64,000 bases of DNA, from NCBI GenBank assembly GCA_902362925.1, contig CABIYL010000011.1, one strand, 5' to 3'. Origin of the DNA: Pseudoflavonifractor sp902362925 (lineage in GTDB: Bacteria > Bacillota > Clostridia > Oscillospirales > Oscillospiraceae). The notes below the pieces were generated by a model, which did no database searches, was not told where the DNA came from, and worked only from the letters and a program-made list of their open reading frames with translations. Of this stretch, positions 42,643 through 50,825 are shown piece by piece (position 1 is the stretch's first letter; each line of letters begins with the position of its first letter). A program made the position numbers and the translations under genes.

Positions 42643-43122
42643 TTACCCCTTTCTCCGGTAGGTGGCGTAGTGGAAGGCCAATCCTCCGTCCTCCAGCACC
42701 GGCTCTTCTTCCGCCAGCTCCCACTCGGGCAGGGTGTCCAGGTTGGGGAACCAGGCATCAGCCTCAAAGGAGGCATGGATCTTGGTGATGTAGGCCGTAT
42801 CGCACCAGTCCAGAGCGGCCCGGTACACCTGGCCGCCGCCGATGACAAAGGTGTCCGCCGGGCAGGCCGCTCTGGCCTCCTCCAGACTGTGGAACACAAC
42901 GGCATTTTTCACCTTATAGTCCGGATTGGTGGAGAGAATATAGTTCTGCCGCCCGGGCAGAGGCTTCCCACCGGGGAAGGTCTCCAGAGTCTTGCGCCCC
43001 AGCAGCACCGGGTGCCCCAGGGTCAGGGCCTTGAACCGCTTCAAATCGGGGGAAATCCGGGCCAGTAGCTTGTTCTGGTAACCAATGGCCCAGTTCTGAT
43101 CCACCGCCGCAATCAGGTACAT
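42643..43122 (-). CDS. folA: Dihydrofolate reductase
   Basis: It reduces dihydrofolate to tetrahydrofolate with NADPH, recycling the dihydrofolate made by ThyA. The 159 residues show LIAAVDQNWAIGYQNKLLARISPDLKRF in two parts (AVDQNWAIGYQNKLL; SPDLKRFKALT), the nucleotide site VLLGRKTLETFPGG, and the FVIGGGQVYRAAL loop; Asp in SPDLKRF is the proton-relay acid. It starts immediately after the DUF523 stop (TGA then ATG) and is the trimethoprim target. Confidence 0.95.
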   Translation of the reverse strand: MYLIAAVDQNWAIGYQNKLLARISPDLKRFKALTLGHPVLLGRKTLETFPGGKPLPGRQNYILSTNPDYKVKNAVVFHSLEEARAACPADTFVIGGGQVYRAALDWCDTAYITKIHASFEADAWFPNLDTLPEWELAEEEPVLEDGGLAFHYATYRRKG

Positions 43123-43578
43123 TCAGCCTTCCTCCTTGATAAAGTCCAGAAATTCCGCCCAGTGCTCCTCGTCAAACACCGGAATACCGGCGTTTTTGAG
43201 CCGGGCGGCGGTCACGCCGTCACCGGGGATTTTCCGTCCGGTGAAGGTGCCGTCGTAGATGACGCCGCTGCCGCAGGAGGGGCTGCGGGCCTTCAGCAGA
43301 GCGCACCGGCACCCCATAAGTCGGGCCAGCTCCTCCGCCTGGGCAGCTCCCCGGGTGTACTGCTCCGTCACGTCCGCCCCATCCCTGGTGAGCACCCGCT
43401 CCCCCACCCGCTCGGAGGGCGGACGGGGCGTGGCCAGGCCACCCAGCTGCTCGGGGCACACAGGCACAAAGCTCAAATCCGCCCGGTTCAGCAGCTCAAC
43501 CAGCGGCGGAAATGCTTTGCCGTCCCCGCTGTACCGGCATGTCAGGCCCAGCAGACAGGCCGACACCAGAATCCGCAT
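43123..43578 (-). CDS. DUF523 domain protein
   Basis: This 151-residue cytosolic protein begins with ILVSACLLGLTCRYSGDGK, the conserved Cys-rich start of the DUF523 family. It has SPSCGSGVIYDGTFTGRKIPGDGVTAA with a second cysteine motif. The family is widespread but biochemically unassigned; conserved cysteines suggest a metal or sulfur role (inference). It sits between thyA and folA in the operon with 13-base and zero-base spacing, which implies co-expression with folate metabolism. Confidence 0.88.
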   Translation of the reverse strand: MRILVSACLLGLTCRYSGDGKAFPPLVELLNRADLSFVPVCPEQLGGLATPRPPSERVGERVLTRDGADVTEQYTRGAAQAEELARLMGCRCALLKARSPSCGSGVIYDGTFTGRKIPGDGVTAARLKNAGIPVFDEEHWAEFLDFIKEEG

Positions 43579-43591
43579 CTGCCCTTCCTCC

Positions 43592-44422
43592 TTACACCGC
43601 CACCGGAATTTTCACATCCAGGGGGTGGAACTGGTAGCCCTCCAGCTTCAGGCTGTCCCGGGTAAAGGCGTAGAAGTCGTCCACCTCCGGGTCCATCCAC
43701 AGCGTGGGGGCGTCGTAGGGCTTGCGGGCAATGATCTCCTCCACAATGGGCACGTGCCGGTCGTAGATGTGGGCGTCGGCGATGACGTGGACCAGCTCGC
43801 CCGCCTCCAGACCGGACACCCTGGCCAGCATGTGGACCAGGGCGGCGTACTGCATCACGTTCCAGCCGTTGGCGGTGAGCATGTCCTGGCTGCGCTGGTT
43901 GAGAATGGCGTTGAGGGTCTTGCCCGTCACGTTAAAGGTCATGGAGTAGGCGCAGGGGTAGAGCGCCATCTCGTGCAGGTCGTGGTGGTTGTAGAGATTG
44001 GTCATAATTCGCCGGGAGGCGGGGTTGTGCTTCAGGTCGTAGAGCACCCGGTCCACCTGGTCGAACTCCCCCTCGGGGTAGACGTGCTTCACCCCCAACT
44101 GGTAGCCGTAGGCCTTGCCGATGGAGCCGTTCTCATCGGCCCAGGCGTCCCAGATGTGGCTGTTCAGGTCGTGGATGTTGTTGGACTTCTTCTGCCAGAT
44201 CCACAGCAGCTCGTCCAGGGAGCTCTTGAAGGCCATCTTCCGAATGGTCTGGACGGGGAATTCCTTCTTCAGGTCGTACCGGTTCACCACGCCGAAGAGC
44301 TTGATGGTGTGGGCGGGGGCGCCGTCGTCCCACCGGGGACGCACCGCCTGGTCCGTGTCCCAGGTCCCGTGGGCGAGGATGTCTTTGCAGTTCTGGATAA
44401 ATCGCTCGTCGGCGTAGCTCAT
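43592..44422 (-). CDS. thyA: Thymidylate synthase ThyA
   Basis: It methylates dUMP to dTMP with methylene-tetrahydrofolate, producing dihydrofolate. The 276 residues show the catalytic cysteine in ALYPCAYSMTF, the dUMP-binding QRSQDMLTANGWNV, and HVIADAHIYDRH. AGGAGG lies seven bases before the ATG. It leads the thyA-DUF523-folA-Nudix operon, and the direct pairing with dihydrofolate reductase closes the folate cycle. Confidence 0.95.
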   Translation of the reverse strand: MSYADERFIQNCKDILAHGTWDTDQAVRPRWDDGAPAHTIKLFGVVNRYDLKKEFPVQTIRKMAFKSSLDELLWIWQKKSNNIHDLNSHIWDAWADENGSIGKAYGYQLGVKHVYPEGEFDQVDRVLYDLKHNPASRRIMTNLYNHHDLHEMALYPCAYSMTFNVTGKTLNAILNQRSQDMLTANGWNVMQYAALVHMLARVSGLEAGELVHVIADAHIYDRHVPIVEEIIARKPYDAPTLWMDPEVDDFYAFTRDSLKLEGYQFHPLDVKIPVAV

Positions 44423-44454
44423 GTGTCTTCCTCCTGTTGTATTCGTTCCGGTCT

Positions 44455-44483
44455 ATTTTATTATATCGGGCAGCACGGCGCAA
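44455..44483 (-). promoter_or_regulatory. Probable promoter of the thyA operon
   Basis: Reverse strand: TTGCGC (44478-44483), 17-base spacer, TAAAAT (44455-44460). A TATAAT also lies at 44460-44465 but with no -35 at proper distance. Confidence 0.55.
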
Positions 44484-44580
44484 GCCCTTTCGGCACGCTT
44501 CCCTCTTTGCGTATTCGGGTATATTGTGGTAAAATAATAAAAACGCTCCGTTTCTGCGGAAGCCGGACGAGGTGAAGGGA

Positions 44581-45087
44581 ATGTATCAGGATATCCGGGC
44601 CCAAAAGGGCCGTTTTCTGCTCCGTGCCCTGCTGTGGCTGATCTTTGTCGCCCAGTTTGCCCAGGCGCTGATTCCGTTCATCCGAGCCGGCGGCGGTCTG
44701 GAGCCTCTGATGCTCCTCTTTGCCCTAGCTCCCCTGCTGCCTTCAGCCGTGGTGCTGTGGGCCCTGCACCGGGGCAACCGTGCCGCTCTGGCGGTATTCT
44801 GCCTCATCGGCCTTGAGCAGATCGCCGCCTTCAGCTACTGGATTCTCCCCCGCTACCAGGAGGCCATGGCTCCCGTGGACTCCCTGGGCTCCGCCAGCTT
44901 GGTGCTCACGGTCATCGACCTGGTCCTGCGGCTGATTGTGCTCTACCAGATGTTCTCCGGCTCCACCGTGCCCGTGTGGCTGGAGTGCCGCCGGGACATG
45001 CGGCGCAGAAAGGACCTGATTCTGGAGCTGGTGCTCTTCGGCGTGTCCATTCTGGCCATCGTGGTACTTATTTTCCTCTCCCTGTAA
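44581..45087 (+). CDS. Small polytopic membrane protein, unknown
   Basis: The 168-residue protein has four or five hydrophobic helices (about 16-35, 45-65, 72-90, 108-125 and 148-166). It has a basic loop (ECRRDMRRRKD) before the last helix. No family was recognised. The ATG at 44581 is preceded by GAGGTGAAGGGA; the GTG nine bases earlier overlaps that ribosome site. It is monocistronic and diverges from thyA, followed by a terminator. It resembles DUF2569-like proteins in size and topology, but I cannot confirm this. Confidence 0.7.
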   Translation: MYQDIRAQKGRFLLRALLWLIFVAQFAQALIPFIRAGGGLEPLMLLFALAPLLPSAVVLWALHRGNRAALAVFCLIGLEQIAAFSYWILPRYQEAMAPVDSLGSASLVLTVIDLVLRLIVLYQMFSGSTVPVWLECRRDMRRRKDLILELVLFGVSILAIVVLIFLSL

Positions 45088-45091
45088 ATGC

Positions 45092-45140
45092 AAACGCCCG
45101 CCCACTTCCCAATCGAGAAGTGAGCGGGCGTTTTAGTTTT
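45092..45140. terminator. Terminator between convergent genes
   Basis: A long stem (AACGCCCGC then ACTTC, with their complements) ends in TTTTAGTTTT on the + strand. It serves the membrane protein gene and possibly the DAP decarboxylase gene on the other strand. Confidence 0.85.
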
Positions 45141-45144
45141 GTGT

Positions 45145-46401
45145 TTACCAGATCAGGGTGGCGAAGTAGTCATCGGGAGTCTCGGCCCGGCGGATAAGCT
45201 CAGTGGAGCCGTCCTCCTTCAGCAGCACCTCGGCGGAGCGGAGACGGCCGTTGTAGTTGTAGCCCATGGCGAAGCCGTGGGCGCCGGTGTCGTGGATGAC
45301 CAGCAGGTCGCCCAGGTCAATCTCAGGCAGCATACGGTCCACAGCGAACTTGTCGTTGTTCTCACACAGGGAGCCGGTGACGTCGTACTTGTGGTCGCAG
45401 GGGGCGTCCTCCTTGCCCATGACGGTGATGTGGTGGTAGGCGCCGTACATAGCGGGACGCATCAGGTTGGCGGCGCAGGCGTCCACGCCCACATACTCCT
45501 TATAGGTGTGCTTGAAGTGGGTGGCCTTGGTCACCAGGCAGCCGTAGGGCGCCAGCATAAAGCGGCCCAGCTCGGTGAAGATGGCCACGTCGCCCATACC
45601 GGCGGGGGTGAGGATGGCCTCGTACTGCTTGCGCACGCCCTCGCCGATGACGGCGATGTCGTTGGCGGGCTGCTCGGGGCGGTAGGGCACGCCCACGCCG
45701 CCGGACAGGTTGATGAAGCGGATGTCGCAGCCGGTCTCCTTCTTCAGGTCCACGGCCAGCTGGAACAGGATGCCCGCCAGGGTGGGATAGTACTCGTTGC
45801 TCAGAGTGTTGGAGGCCAGGAAGGCGTGGATGCCGAAGTGCTTGGCGCCCATGGCCTTCAGCTTCTTGAAGCCCTCAAAGAGCTGCTCCCGGGTAAAGCC
45901 GTACTTGGCCTCGCCGGGGTTGTCCATCACCTGGAAGCCCTCCTTGGACTCGCCGATGGAGAAGGTACCACCGGGATTGAAGCGGCAGGAGATGGTCTCC
46001 GGGATATAGCCGATGGTCTCCTTGAGGAAGTCGATGTGGGTGAAATCGTCCAGGTTGATGGTGGCGCCCAGCTTGGCGGCCAGGGCGAACTCCTCGGCGG
46101 GGGTATCGTTGGAGGAGAACATAATCTCGCTGCCCTTGAAGCCGCAGCGGTCGGACATCATCAGCTCGGTGAGGGAGGAGCAGTCGGTACCGCAGCCCTC
46201 CTCGTGGAGGATTTTCAGAATGGTGGGGTTGGGCGTGGCCTTGACGGCGAAATACTCCTTGAAGCCCGGGTTCCAGGCGAAGGCAGCCTTGAGCTTCCGG
46301 GCGTTTTCCCGGATGCCCTTCTCATCATAGAGATGGAACGGGGTGGGATAGGTCTTGGTCATTTCCTGGAGCTGGTCCAGGGTTACGAAGGGCTTTTTCA
46401 T
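45145..46401 (-). CDS. lysA: Diaminopimelate decarboxylase-type PLP enzyme
   Basis: LysA decarboxylates meso-diaminopimelate to L-lysine, the last step of lysine synthesis. The 418-residue fold-type III PLP enzyme shows the PLP lysine in EYFAVKATPNP, the phosphate-binding glycine stretch NLSGGVGVPYRPEQ, TELGRFMLAPYG, and the substrate-site GSLCENNDKF and GYNYNGRLRSAEVL. The Glu/Cys pair of SLCENND is the usual active-site element. Its context is monocistronic with a good promoter. No lysine riboswitch could be recognised in the 80-base leader. Confidence 0.92.
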   Translation of the reverse strand: MKKPFVTLDQLQEMTKTYPTPFHLYDEKGIRENARKLKAAFAWNPGFKEYFAVKATPNPTILKILHEEGCGTDCSSLTELMMSDRCGFKGSEIMFSSNDTPAEEFALAAKLGATINLDDFTHIDFLKETIGYIPETISCRFNPGGTFSIGESKEGFQVMDNPGEAKYGFTREQLFEGFKKLKAMGAKHFGIHAFLASNTLSNEYYPTLAGILFQLAVDLKKETGCDIRFINLSGGVGVPYRPEQPANDIAVIGEGVRKQYEAILTPAGMGDVAIFTELGRFMLAPYGCLVTKATHFKHTYKEYVGVDACAANLMRPAMYGAYHHITVMGKEDAPCDHKYDVTGSLCENNDKFAVDRMLPEIDLGDLLVIHDTGAHGFAMGYNYNGRLRSAEVLLKEDGSTELIRRAETPDDYFATLIW

Positions 46402-46481
46402 GGAAGCTTCACTCCCCGATGCAATTTCACCTGAAAGCCCGGCATGCCGGACTCAGGCCTATTGATAAAAATTCAGATCTT

Positions 46482-46510
46482 ATACTACCGAAATCGAGCC
46501 AAAAAGTCAA
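46482..46510 (-). promoter_or_regulatory. Promoter of lysA
   Basis: Reverse strand: TTGACT (46505-46510), 17-base spacer, TAGTAT (46482-46487), about 80 bases before the start. Confidence 0.75.
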
Positions 46511-46593
46511 TCCGCTAAACCTACAAGCCTCTCCTCCCTTTTTTCCGTCTTTTTGCCCAATCGGGAGAAAACGACAGAAGTCCCCTTTCCCTC

Positions 46594-46622
46594 TTGCATA
46601 TCGCCTCCGGTTCTGCTATGAT
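46594..46622 (+). promoter_or_regulatory. Promoter of the leader peptide-uracil permease unit
   Basis: TTGCAT (46594-46599), 17-base spacer, TATGAT (46617-46622). Transcription should start about 46629, 22 bases before the leader ORF. Confidence 0.8.
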
Positions 46623-46651
46623 ATCCCGGATGCTGAAAGGAGGGAACCGTC

Positions 46652-46711
46652 ATGATGCTTTTTTTCCGTATGAACTGCTTCTGCGGCCCTTTCCTTTCTG
46701 TTTCTGTCTGA
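46652..46711 (+). CDS. Leader peptide of a transcription attenuator (19 aa)
   Basis: A 19-codon ORF with a strong ribosome site (AAAGGAGGG, eight bases before ATG) encodes MMLFFRMNCFCGPFLSVSV. The coding RNA is U-rich, with a run of seven U near the start and repeated UUUC/UUUCU further on. The stop codon TGA supplies the first base of the terminator stem that follows. A ribosome at the stop would cover the left arm of the hairpin. This matches the pyrBI-type design, in which UTP level sets polymerase speed across a U-rich leader; the assignment to pyrimidine control is inferred from that layout and the downstream uracil permease. Confidence 0.65.
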   Translation: MMLFFRMNCFCGPFLSVSV

Positions 46712-46738
46712 CAATCACGTAAGTGATTGTTTTTTTTT
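46711..46738 (+). terminator. Attenuator in front of the uracil permease gene
   Basis: An 8-bp stem (ACAATCAC, loop GTAA, GTGATTGT) is followed by nine T. It is a canonical intrinsic terminator 48 bases upstream of the permease ATG, so expression needs read-through. Confidence 0.88.
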
Positions 46739-46786
46739 GCCCTTATGGGCAGTGTGTGTCCGTAATGTAAAGAAGGGAGAATCCAT

Positions 46787-48142
46787 ATGAATCAGCAAGA
46801 ACCCATTCGCGACGCCCGAACCCTGGGTATCCCCAAGATGCTCATTCTGGGCCTCCAGCACATGTTCGCCATGTTCGGCGCCACCATCCTGGTGCCCATC
46901 ATCGTCAGCAAGCAGTACGGCCTGCCCCTGAGCATCCAGACCACTCTGTTTTTCGCCGGAGTGGGCACCCTCTTCTTCCACCTCTGCACCAAACTGAAGG
47001 TCCCCGCCTTCCTGGGCTCCTCCTTCGCTTTTCTGGGCGGCTTTGAAATGGTGGGCAGCCTGAACACCGGCATCTACGCCACCATGTCCGCCTCCGACAA
47101 GCTGGCACGTGCCTGCGGCGGCATCGTCATCGCCGGCCTGCTGTACCTGATTCTGGCCCTCATCATCAAGCTGGCCGGCGTGAAGAAGGTCATGCGCTTC
47201 CTGCCTCCCGTGGTCACCGGCCCCATCATCGTGTGCATCGGCCTGTCCCTGGCCCCCAGCGCCATCTCCAACGCCTCCACCAACTGGCCCCTGGCCCTCA
47301 TCGCCCTGGCCATCATTGTGGTGTGCAACATCTGGGGCAAGGGCATGGTGAAGATCATCCCCATCCTGCTGGGCGTTGTGGGCGCCTATCTGGTGGCCCT
47401 CATCATGCACATGAGCGGCATGACCAATCCGGACGGCAGCGCTATCCTGGACTTCACCGAGGTGGCCAGCGCCTCCTTCCTGGGCCTGCCCCCCTTCCAG
47501 CTTGCCAGTTTTGACCTGACCGCCATCCTGGTCATGGCCCCCATCGCCATCGCCACCATGATGGAGCACATCGGCGACATGTCCGCCATCTCCGCCACTG
47601 TGGGCCAGCGGTTCATTGAGGACCCCGGCCTCCACCGCACCCTGGTGGGCGACGGCATCGCCACCGCTCTGGCCGGCATGTTCGGCGGCCCCGCCAACAC
47701 CACTTACGGCGAGAACACCGGCGTGCTGGAGCTGTCCAAGGTGTACGACCCCCGGGTCATCCGCATCGCCGCCTGCTTCGCCATCGTCCTCAGCTTCATC
47801 CCCAAGGTGGCTGACATCATCGGCTCCCTGCCCGCCTCCATCATCGGCGGCATCTCCTTCATCCTCTACGGCATGATTTCCGCCATCGGCGTGCGCAACA
47901 TCGTGGAGAACCAGGTGGACTTCACCAAGTCCCGCAACCTGATTATCGCCGCCGTCATCCTGGTGTGCGGCCTGGGCTTCTCCTCCGGCATCACCTTCGT
48001 GGTGGCGGGCACCTCCATCACCCTCACCGGCCTGGCCATCGCCGCCCTGGCCGGCATCATCCTCAACGCCATCCTCCCCGGCAATGACTACGTCTTCGGC
48101 GCCAACCCCTCCGGCGACCAGAACCGCGGCATCCACCAGTAA
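46787..48142 (+). CDS. uraA: Uracil/xanthine permease (UraA type, NCS2 family)
   Basis: UraA imports uracil by proton symport. The 451 residues have the NCS2 layout of 14 membrane segments. They have AFLGSSFAFLGGF with the family Gln/Ser region, IATMMEHIGDMSAIS with the conserved glutamate, and the NCS2 signature GGPANTTYGENTGVLELSKV. ENTG marks the uracil branch rather than the purine branch. GGGAG lies seven bases before the ATG. It is preceded by a leader peptide and an attenuator and followed by a strong terminator. Confidence 0.94.
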   Translation: MNQQEPIRDARTLGIPKMLILGLQHMFAMFGATILVPIIVSKQYGLPLSIQTTLFFAGVGTLFFHLCTKLKVPAFLGSSFAFLGGFEMVGSLNTGIYATMSASDKLARACGGIVIAGLLYLILALIIKLAGVKKVMRFLPPVVTGPIIVCIGLSLAPSAISNASTNWPLALIALAIIVVCNIWGKGMVKIIPILLGVVGAYLVALIMHMSGMTNPDGSAILDFTEVASASFLGLPPFQLASFDLTAILVMAPIAIATMMEHIGDMSAISATVGQRFIEDPGLHRTLVGDGIATALAGMFGGPANTTYGENTGVLELSKVYDPRVIRIAACFAIVLSFIPKVADIIGSLPASIIGGISFILYGMISAIGVRNIVENQVDFTKSRNLIIAAVILVCGLGFSSGITFVVAGTSITLTGLAIAALAGIILNAILPGNDYVFGANPSGDQNRGIHQ

Positions 48143-48155
48143 TCACGCATCAACA

Positions 48156-48195
48156 AAAGAGAGCGGGACCGGAAATCCGGTCCCGCTCTCTTTTT
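48156..48195 (+). terminator. Terminator of the uracil permease gene
   Basis: A 17-bp stem (AAGAGAGCGGGACCGGA and complement, loop AA) with five T. Confidence 0.93.
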
Positions 48196-48230
48196 CCACA
48201 TCTTGCCCCATTTTTTGATTTTTTCACCGC

Positions 48231-48259
48231 TTGCCCCTCCATATCGTGGGTGCTATACT
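48231..48259 (+). promoter_or_regulatory. Promoter of the Gfo/Idh/MocA gene
   Basis: TTGCCC (48231-48236), 17-base spacer, TATACT (48254-48259), 55 bases before the start. Confidence 0.7.
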
Positions 48260-48313
48260 CTGGTCAGTACCTCCCCTATCATTTTAACTCTGACAGGACA
48301 AGGAGCGGTTGCC

Positions 48314-49270
48314 ATGAACTTCGGTGTCATCGGGTTTGGAAACATCGCCCGGCGCTTTGCCGCCAGCATTCCCTATACCACAGGCGGCCGCATCTGTGCT
48401 ATCGCCTCCCGCAGCCTCAGCCCGAAGGACTCCTATCTCCTGGCCAATCCCGATGTGCGGCTTCTCCGGGATTACGACGCCCTGCTCCAGGACCCGGAGG
48501 TAGAGGCGGTCTATATCGCTCTCCCCCACAAGCTGCACCGTGAGTGGGCGCTGAAGGCCCTGCGCCGGCATCTTCCGGTCCTCTGCGAGAAGCCGGCGGT
48601 GCTGGCGGTTGAGGAAATGGAGGAAATCGCCCGGGTCTCCGCCGGGGAGCACACCTATTTTCTGGAGGCGCTGAAGACCAAGTTCTCTCCCGGAATGGAG
48701 CAGCTGCGGCAGGACATGGCCCTTCTGGGTTCCCTCCATACCATCGAGACCTGCTTTTCCTATGACGCCTCGGAGGAGCGGGACAGCTTCCTCTTCGACC
48801 CGGCACAGGGCGGCGCTCTCAACGACCTGGGGTCCTATGTGGCCGGGTTCCCGCTGGCCCTTATGTCCGGCCAGGCCATCCAGAATATCTCCAGCGAGCT
48901 TCTCTGTCAGGACGACGGCATCGACCTCCACTTTCATGCCGCGCTCACCTTTGAGAGCGGCGTGACCGCCCTGCTGGACGGCGGCATTGACCGGGACAAA
49001 GACCGCTGCGCCGTTATCCGGGGCGAACTGGGCGCCATCACCATCCCCAACTTCCACCGCCTCACCGGCTATGAGATTACGTTGGAAGGCAGTCCGTCCA
49101 TCACCCGCCAGTTCTCGGTCACAGGTGATGATATGACCGGGGAGATTCAGGCCCTGATAGACGATGTAGCCGCCGGAAGAATCGAGAGCACCCGGCACAC
49201 CCACGCCGACACCCTTCAGCTGCTCCGTGTACTCCGGGATATCCGCATCAATGGACGCCCCAGCCTGTAA
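48314..49270 (+). CDS. Gfo/Idh/MocA family NAD(P)-dependent oxidoreductase
   Basis: The 318-residue protein has an N-terminal Rossmann fold (NFGVIGFGNIARRFAASI), the family EKP motif (LCEKPAVLAVEEMEE), and an alpha/beta C-terminal domain with GGALNDLGSYVAGF. It resembles dihydrodiol/xylose dehydrogenase-like members. Substrates are sugars, inositols or diols; nothing nearby fixes which. GGAG lies nine bases before the ATG at 48314; the longer frame of 37 extra residues lies upstream of the promoter and is rejected. It is monocistronic. Confidence 0.88.
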   Translation: MNFGVIGFGNIARRFAASIPYTTGGRICAIASRSLSPKDSYLLANPDVRLLRDYDALLQDPEVEAVYIALPHKLHREWALKALRRHLPVLCEKPAVLAVEEMEEIARVSAGEHTYFLEALKTKFSPGMEQLRQDMALLGSLHTIETCFSYDASEERDSFLFDPAQGGALNDLGSYVAGFPLALMSGQAIQNISSELLCQDDGIDLHFHAALTFESGVTALLDGGIDRDKDRCAVIRGELGAITIPNFHRLTGYEITLEGSPSITRQFSVTGDDMTGEIQALIDDVAAGRIESTRHTHADTLQLLRVLRDIRINGRPSL

Positions 49271-49278
49271 ATATGACA

Positions 49279-49317
49279 AACCGGCCCCTGGCACAGTGCC
49301 GGGGGCCGGTTCTTTTT
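49279..49317. terminator. Bidirectional terminator
   Basis: A stem of AACCGGCCCC with GGGGCCGGTT, inner TGGC/TGCC region, T5 on the + strand and A-rich sequence on the other side. It serves the oxidoreductase (+) and the methyltransferase (-), whose stop codon overlaps it. Confidence 0.9.
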
Positions 49318-50146
49318 ATTCTCTTGTCCGCAGCTGCCAGAATGCCACCGCGCTGGCGGCGGCCACGTTCAGCGAATCCACCCCGTGGGACATGGGGATA
49401 CGCACCGTGTAGTCGCAGTGAGCAATGGTGGTGTGGGACAGGCCGTCTCCCTCGGTGCCCAGCACAATGGCCAGCTTGTCCTCGGCCATGAGGGCCGGGT
49501 CGTCGATGGACACCGAGTTGTCGCTCAGGGCCATGGCGGCGGTCTTGAAGCCCAGGTCATTGAGTCGTGAGAGTCCCTTCTCCGGCCAGTCGGCAGGGCT
49601 GTCTCCAATGCGGGTCCAGGGAATCTGGAAGACCGTGCCCATGCTCACCCGCACCGCCCGGCGGTACAGAGGATCACAGCAGGTGGGGGTAACCAGTACG
49701 GCGTCCATGTGCAGCGCCGCGGCGGAGCGGAAGATGGCACCCACATTGGTGGAATCCACGATGCCCTCCAGGACTGCCACCCGGCGGGCTCCGGCACACA
49801 GCTCCTCCACCGTGGGCAGCACGGGGCGGCGCATGGCGCACAGAATGCCCCGGTTCACCTGGTAGCCGGTCAGGGCGGCCAGCAGCTCGTTGTCCCCGGT
49901 GTACACCGGGATATCGCCGCAGCGCTCCATGATGTCCCTGCCCTGACCCTCCAGGTGCTTGCGCTCCATCAGCAGGGACAGGGGCTGGTATCCGGCCTCC
50001 AGCGCCCGTGCAATCACCTTGGGGCTCTCGGCGATGAAGATTCCCTTCTCCGGCTCCAGCCGGTTGCGCAGCTGAGCCTCTGTCAGCCGGGTGAATACCT
50101 CCAGCTCAGGTAAATCCAGACTGGTGATTTCGATCAGCTTTGCCAT
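49316..50146 (-). CDS. SpoU/TrmH-family RNA 2'-O-methyltransferase
   Basis: This SPOUT-class enzyme methylates ribose 2'-OH in rRNA or tRNA. The 276 residues have an N-terminal substrate-binding domain (about 1-110, EKGIFIAESPKVIARAL). The catalytic knot has the three SpoU motifs: VDSTNVGAIFRSAAAL, LAIVLGTEGDGLS and IPMSHGVDSLNVAAASAV. The target nucleotide cannot be deduced. The ATG at 50144-50146 has GGAGGG seven to eight bases upstream. It lies downstream of the tRNA operon and its terminator. Confidence 0.9.
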   Translation of the reverse strand: MAKLIEITSLDLPELEVFTRLTEAQLRNRLEPEKGIFIAESPKVIARALEAGYQPLSLLMERKHLEGQGRDIMERCGDIPVYTGDNELLAALTGYQVNRGILCAMRRPVLPTVEELCAGARRVAVLEGIVDSTNVGAIFRSAAALHMDAVLVTPTCCDPLYRRAVRVSMGTVFQIPWTRIGDSPADWPEKGLSRLNDLGFKTAAMALSDNSVSIDDPALMAEDKLAIVLGTEGDGLSHTTIAHCDYTVRIPMSHGVDSLNVAAASAVAFWQLRTRE

Positions 50147-50218
50147 TGCGCTTCCCTCCGCAGCTTGCATATCTCTTTTTCCGGTTCACACCGGCAGCAA
50201 AGTATCAGCAGTATAAAA

Positions 50219-50252
50219 GGAAAAATCCCGACCGCTTTCGCAGTCGGGATTT
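50219..50252 (-). terminator. Terminator of the tRNA operon
   Basis: Reverse strand: AAAATCCCGAC stem with complement, loop of about 10, then TTTTTCC, directly after tRNA-Cys. Confidence 0.88.
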
Positions 50253-50326
<74 letters not shown>

Positions 50327-50333
50327 GATTACA

Positions 50334-50366
50334 GATAACAGGAGCAAGTTACTTGCTCCTGTTATC
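50334..50366. repeat. Perfect 16-bp inverted repeat between tRNA-Cys and tRNA-Gly
   Basis: GATAACAGGAGCAAGT, one central base, then the exact complement. In RNA it would form a long stem between the two tRNAs. It has no T-tract on the transcribed strand. Confidence 0.85.
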
Positions 50367-50375
50367 TTCTGTTTC

Positions 50376-50451
50376 TGGAGCGGGTGACGAGGCTCGAACT
50401 CGCTACCTCCACCTTGGCAAGGTGGCGCTCTACCAGATGAGCTACACCCGC
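50376..50451 (-). tRNA. tRNA-Gly (GCC)
   Basis: A 76-base cloverleaf with acceptor GCGGGTG, anticodon loop TTGCCAA (GCC), T-arm GAGTTCGAGCCTC and encoded CCA. Confidence 0.97.
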
Positions 50452-50493
50452 GGGGTTATCTCCCTGAACCACTCTATGCAGTTCAGAGAGATT

Positions 50494-50569
50494 TGGTGCC
50501 TCCGGTCGGAATCGAACCAACGACACGGGGATTTTCAGTCCCCTGCTCTACCAACTGAGCTACAGAGGC
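50494..50569 (-). tRNA. tRNA-Phe (GAA)
   Basis: A 76-base cloverleaf with acceptor GCCTCTG paired to CGGAGGC, anticodon loop CTGAAAA (GAA), A73 and encoded CCA. Confidence 0.97.
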
Positions 50570-50572
50570 AAA

Positions 50573-50649
<77 letters not shown>

Positions 50650-50672
50650 ATTTGACGTTGGGTCAAGACCCA

Positions 50673-50748
50673 TGGTGGGAACAACAGGGCTCGAACCTGT
50701 GACATCATGCTTGTAAGGCATGCGCTCTCCCAGCTGAGCTATGCTCCC
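50673..50748 (-). tRNA. tRNA-Val (TAC)
   Basis: A 76-base cloverleaf with acceptor GGGAGCA paired to TGTTCCC, anticodon loop CTTACAA (TAC), T-arm CAGGTTCGAGCCCTG and encoded CCA. It is the first gene of the five-tRNA transcript. Confidence 0.97.
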
Positions 50749-50796
50749 CTGTTGGCCGTTTGCGTTTTTGTTTATCTCTCGCTCGCGACGAAGGTT

Positions 50797-50825
50797 ATTA
50801 TACTAAAGCACCCCCGAAATGTCAA
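50797..50825 (-). promoter_or_regulatory. Near-consensus promoter of the tRNA operon
   Basis: Reverse strand: TTGACA (50820-50825), 17-base spacer, TATAAT (50797-50802), about 48 bases before tRNA-Val. The stretch 50826-51054 beyond it is AT-rich and holds no gene that I can see. Confidence 0.93.

Noticed and set aside
46402..46510. Lysine riboswitch or T-box in front of the DAP decarboxylase gene.
   Set aside because: The leader is only about 80 bases and shows neither the T-box GGTGG motif nor lysine-riboswitch signatures.
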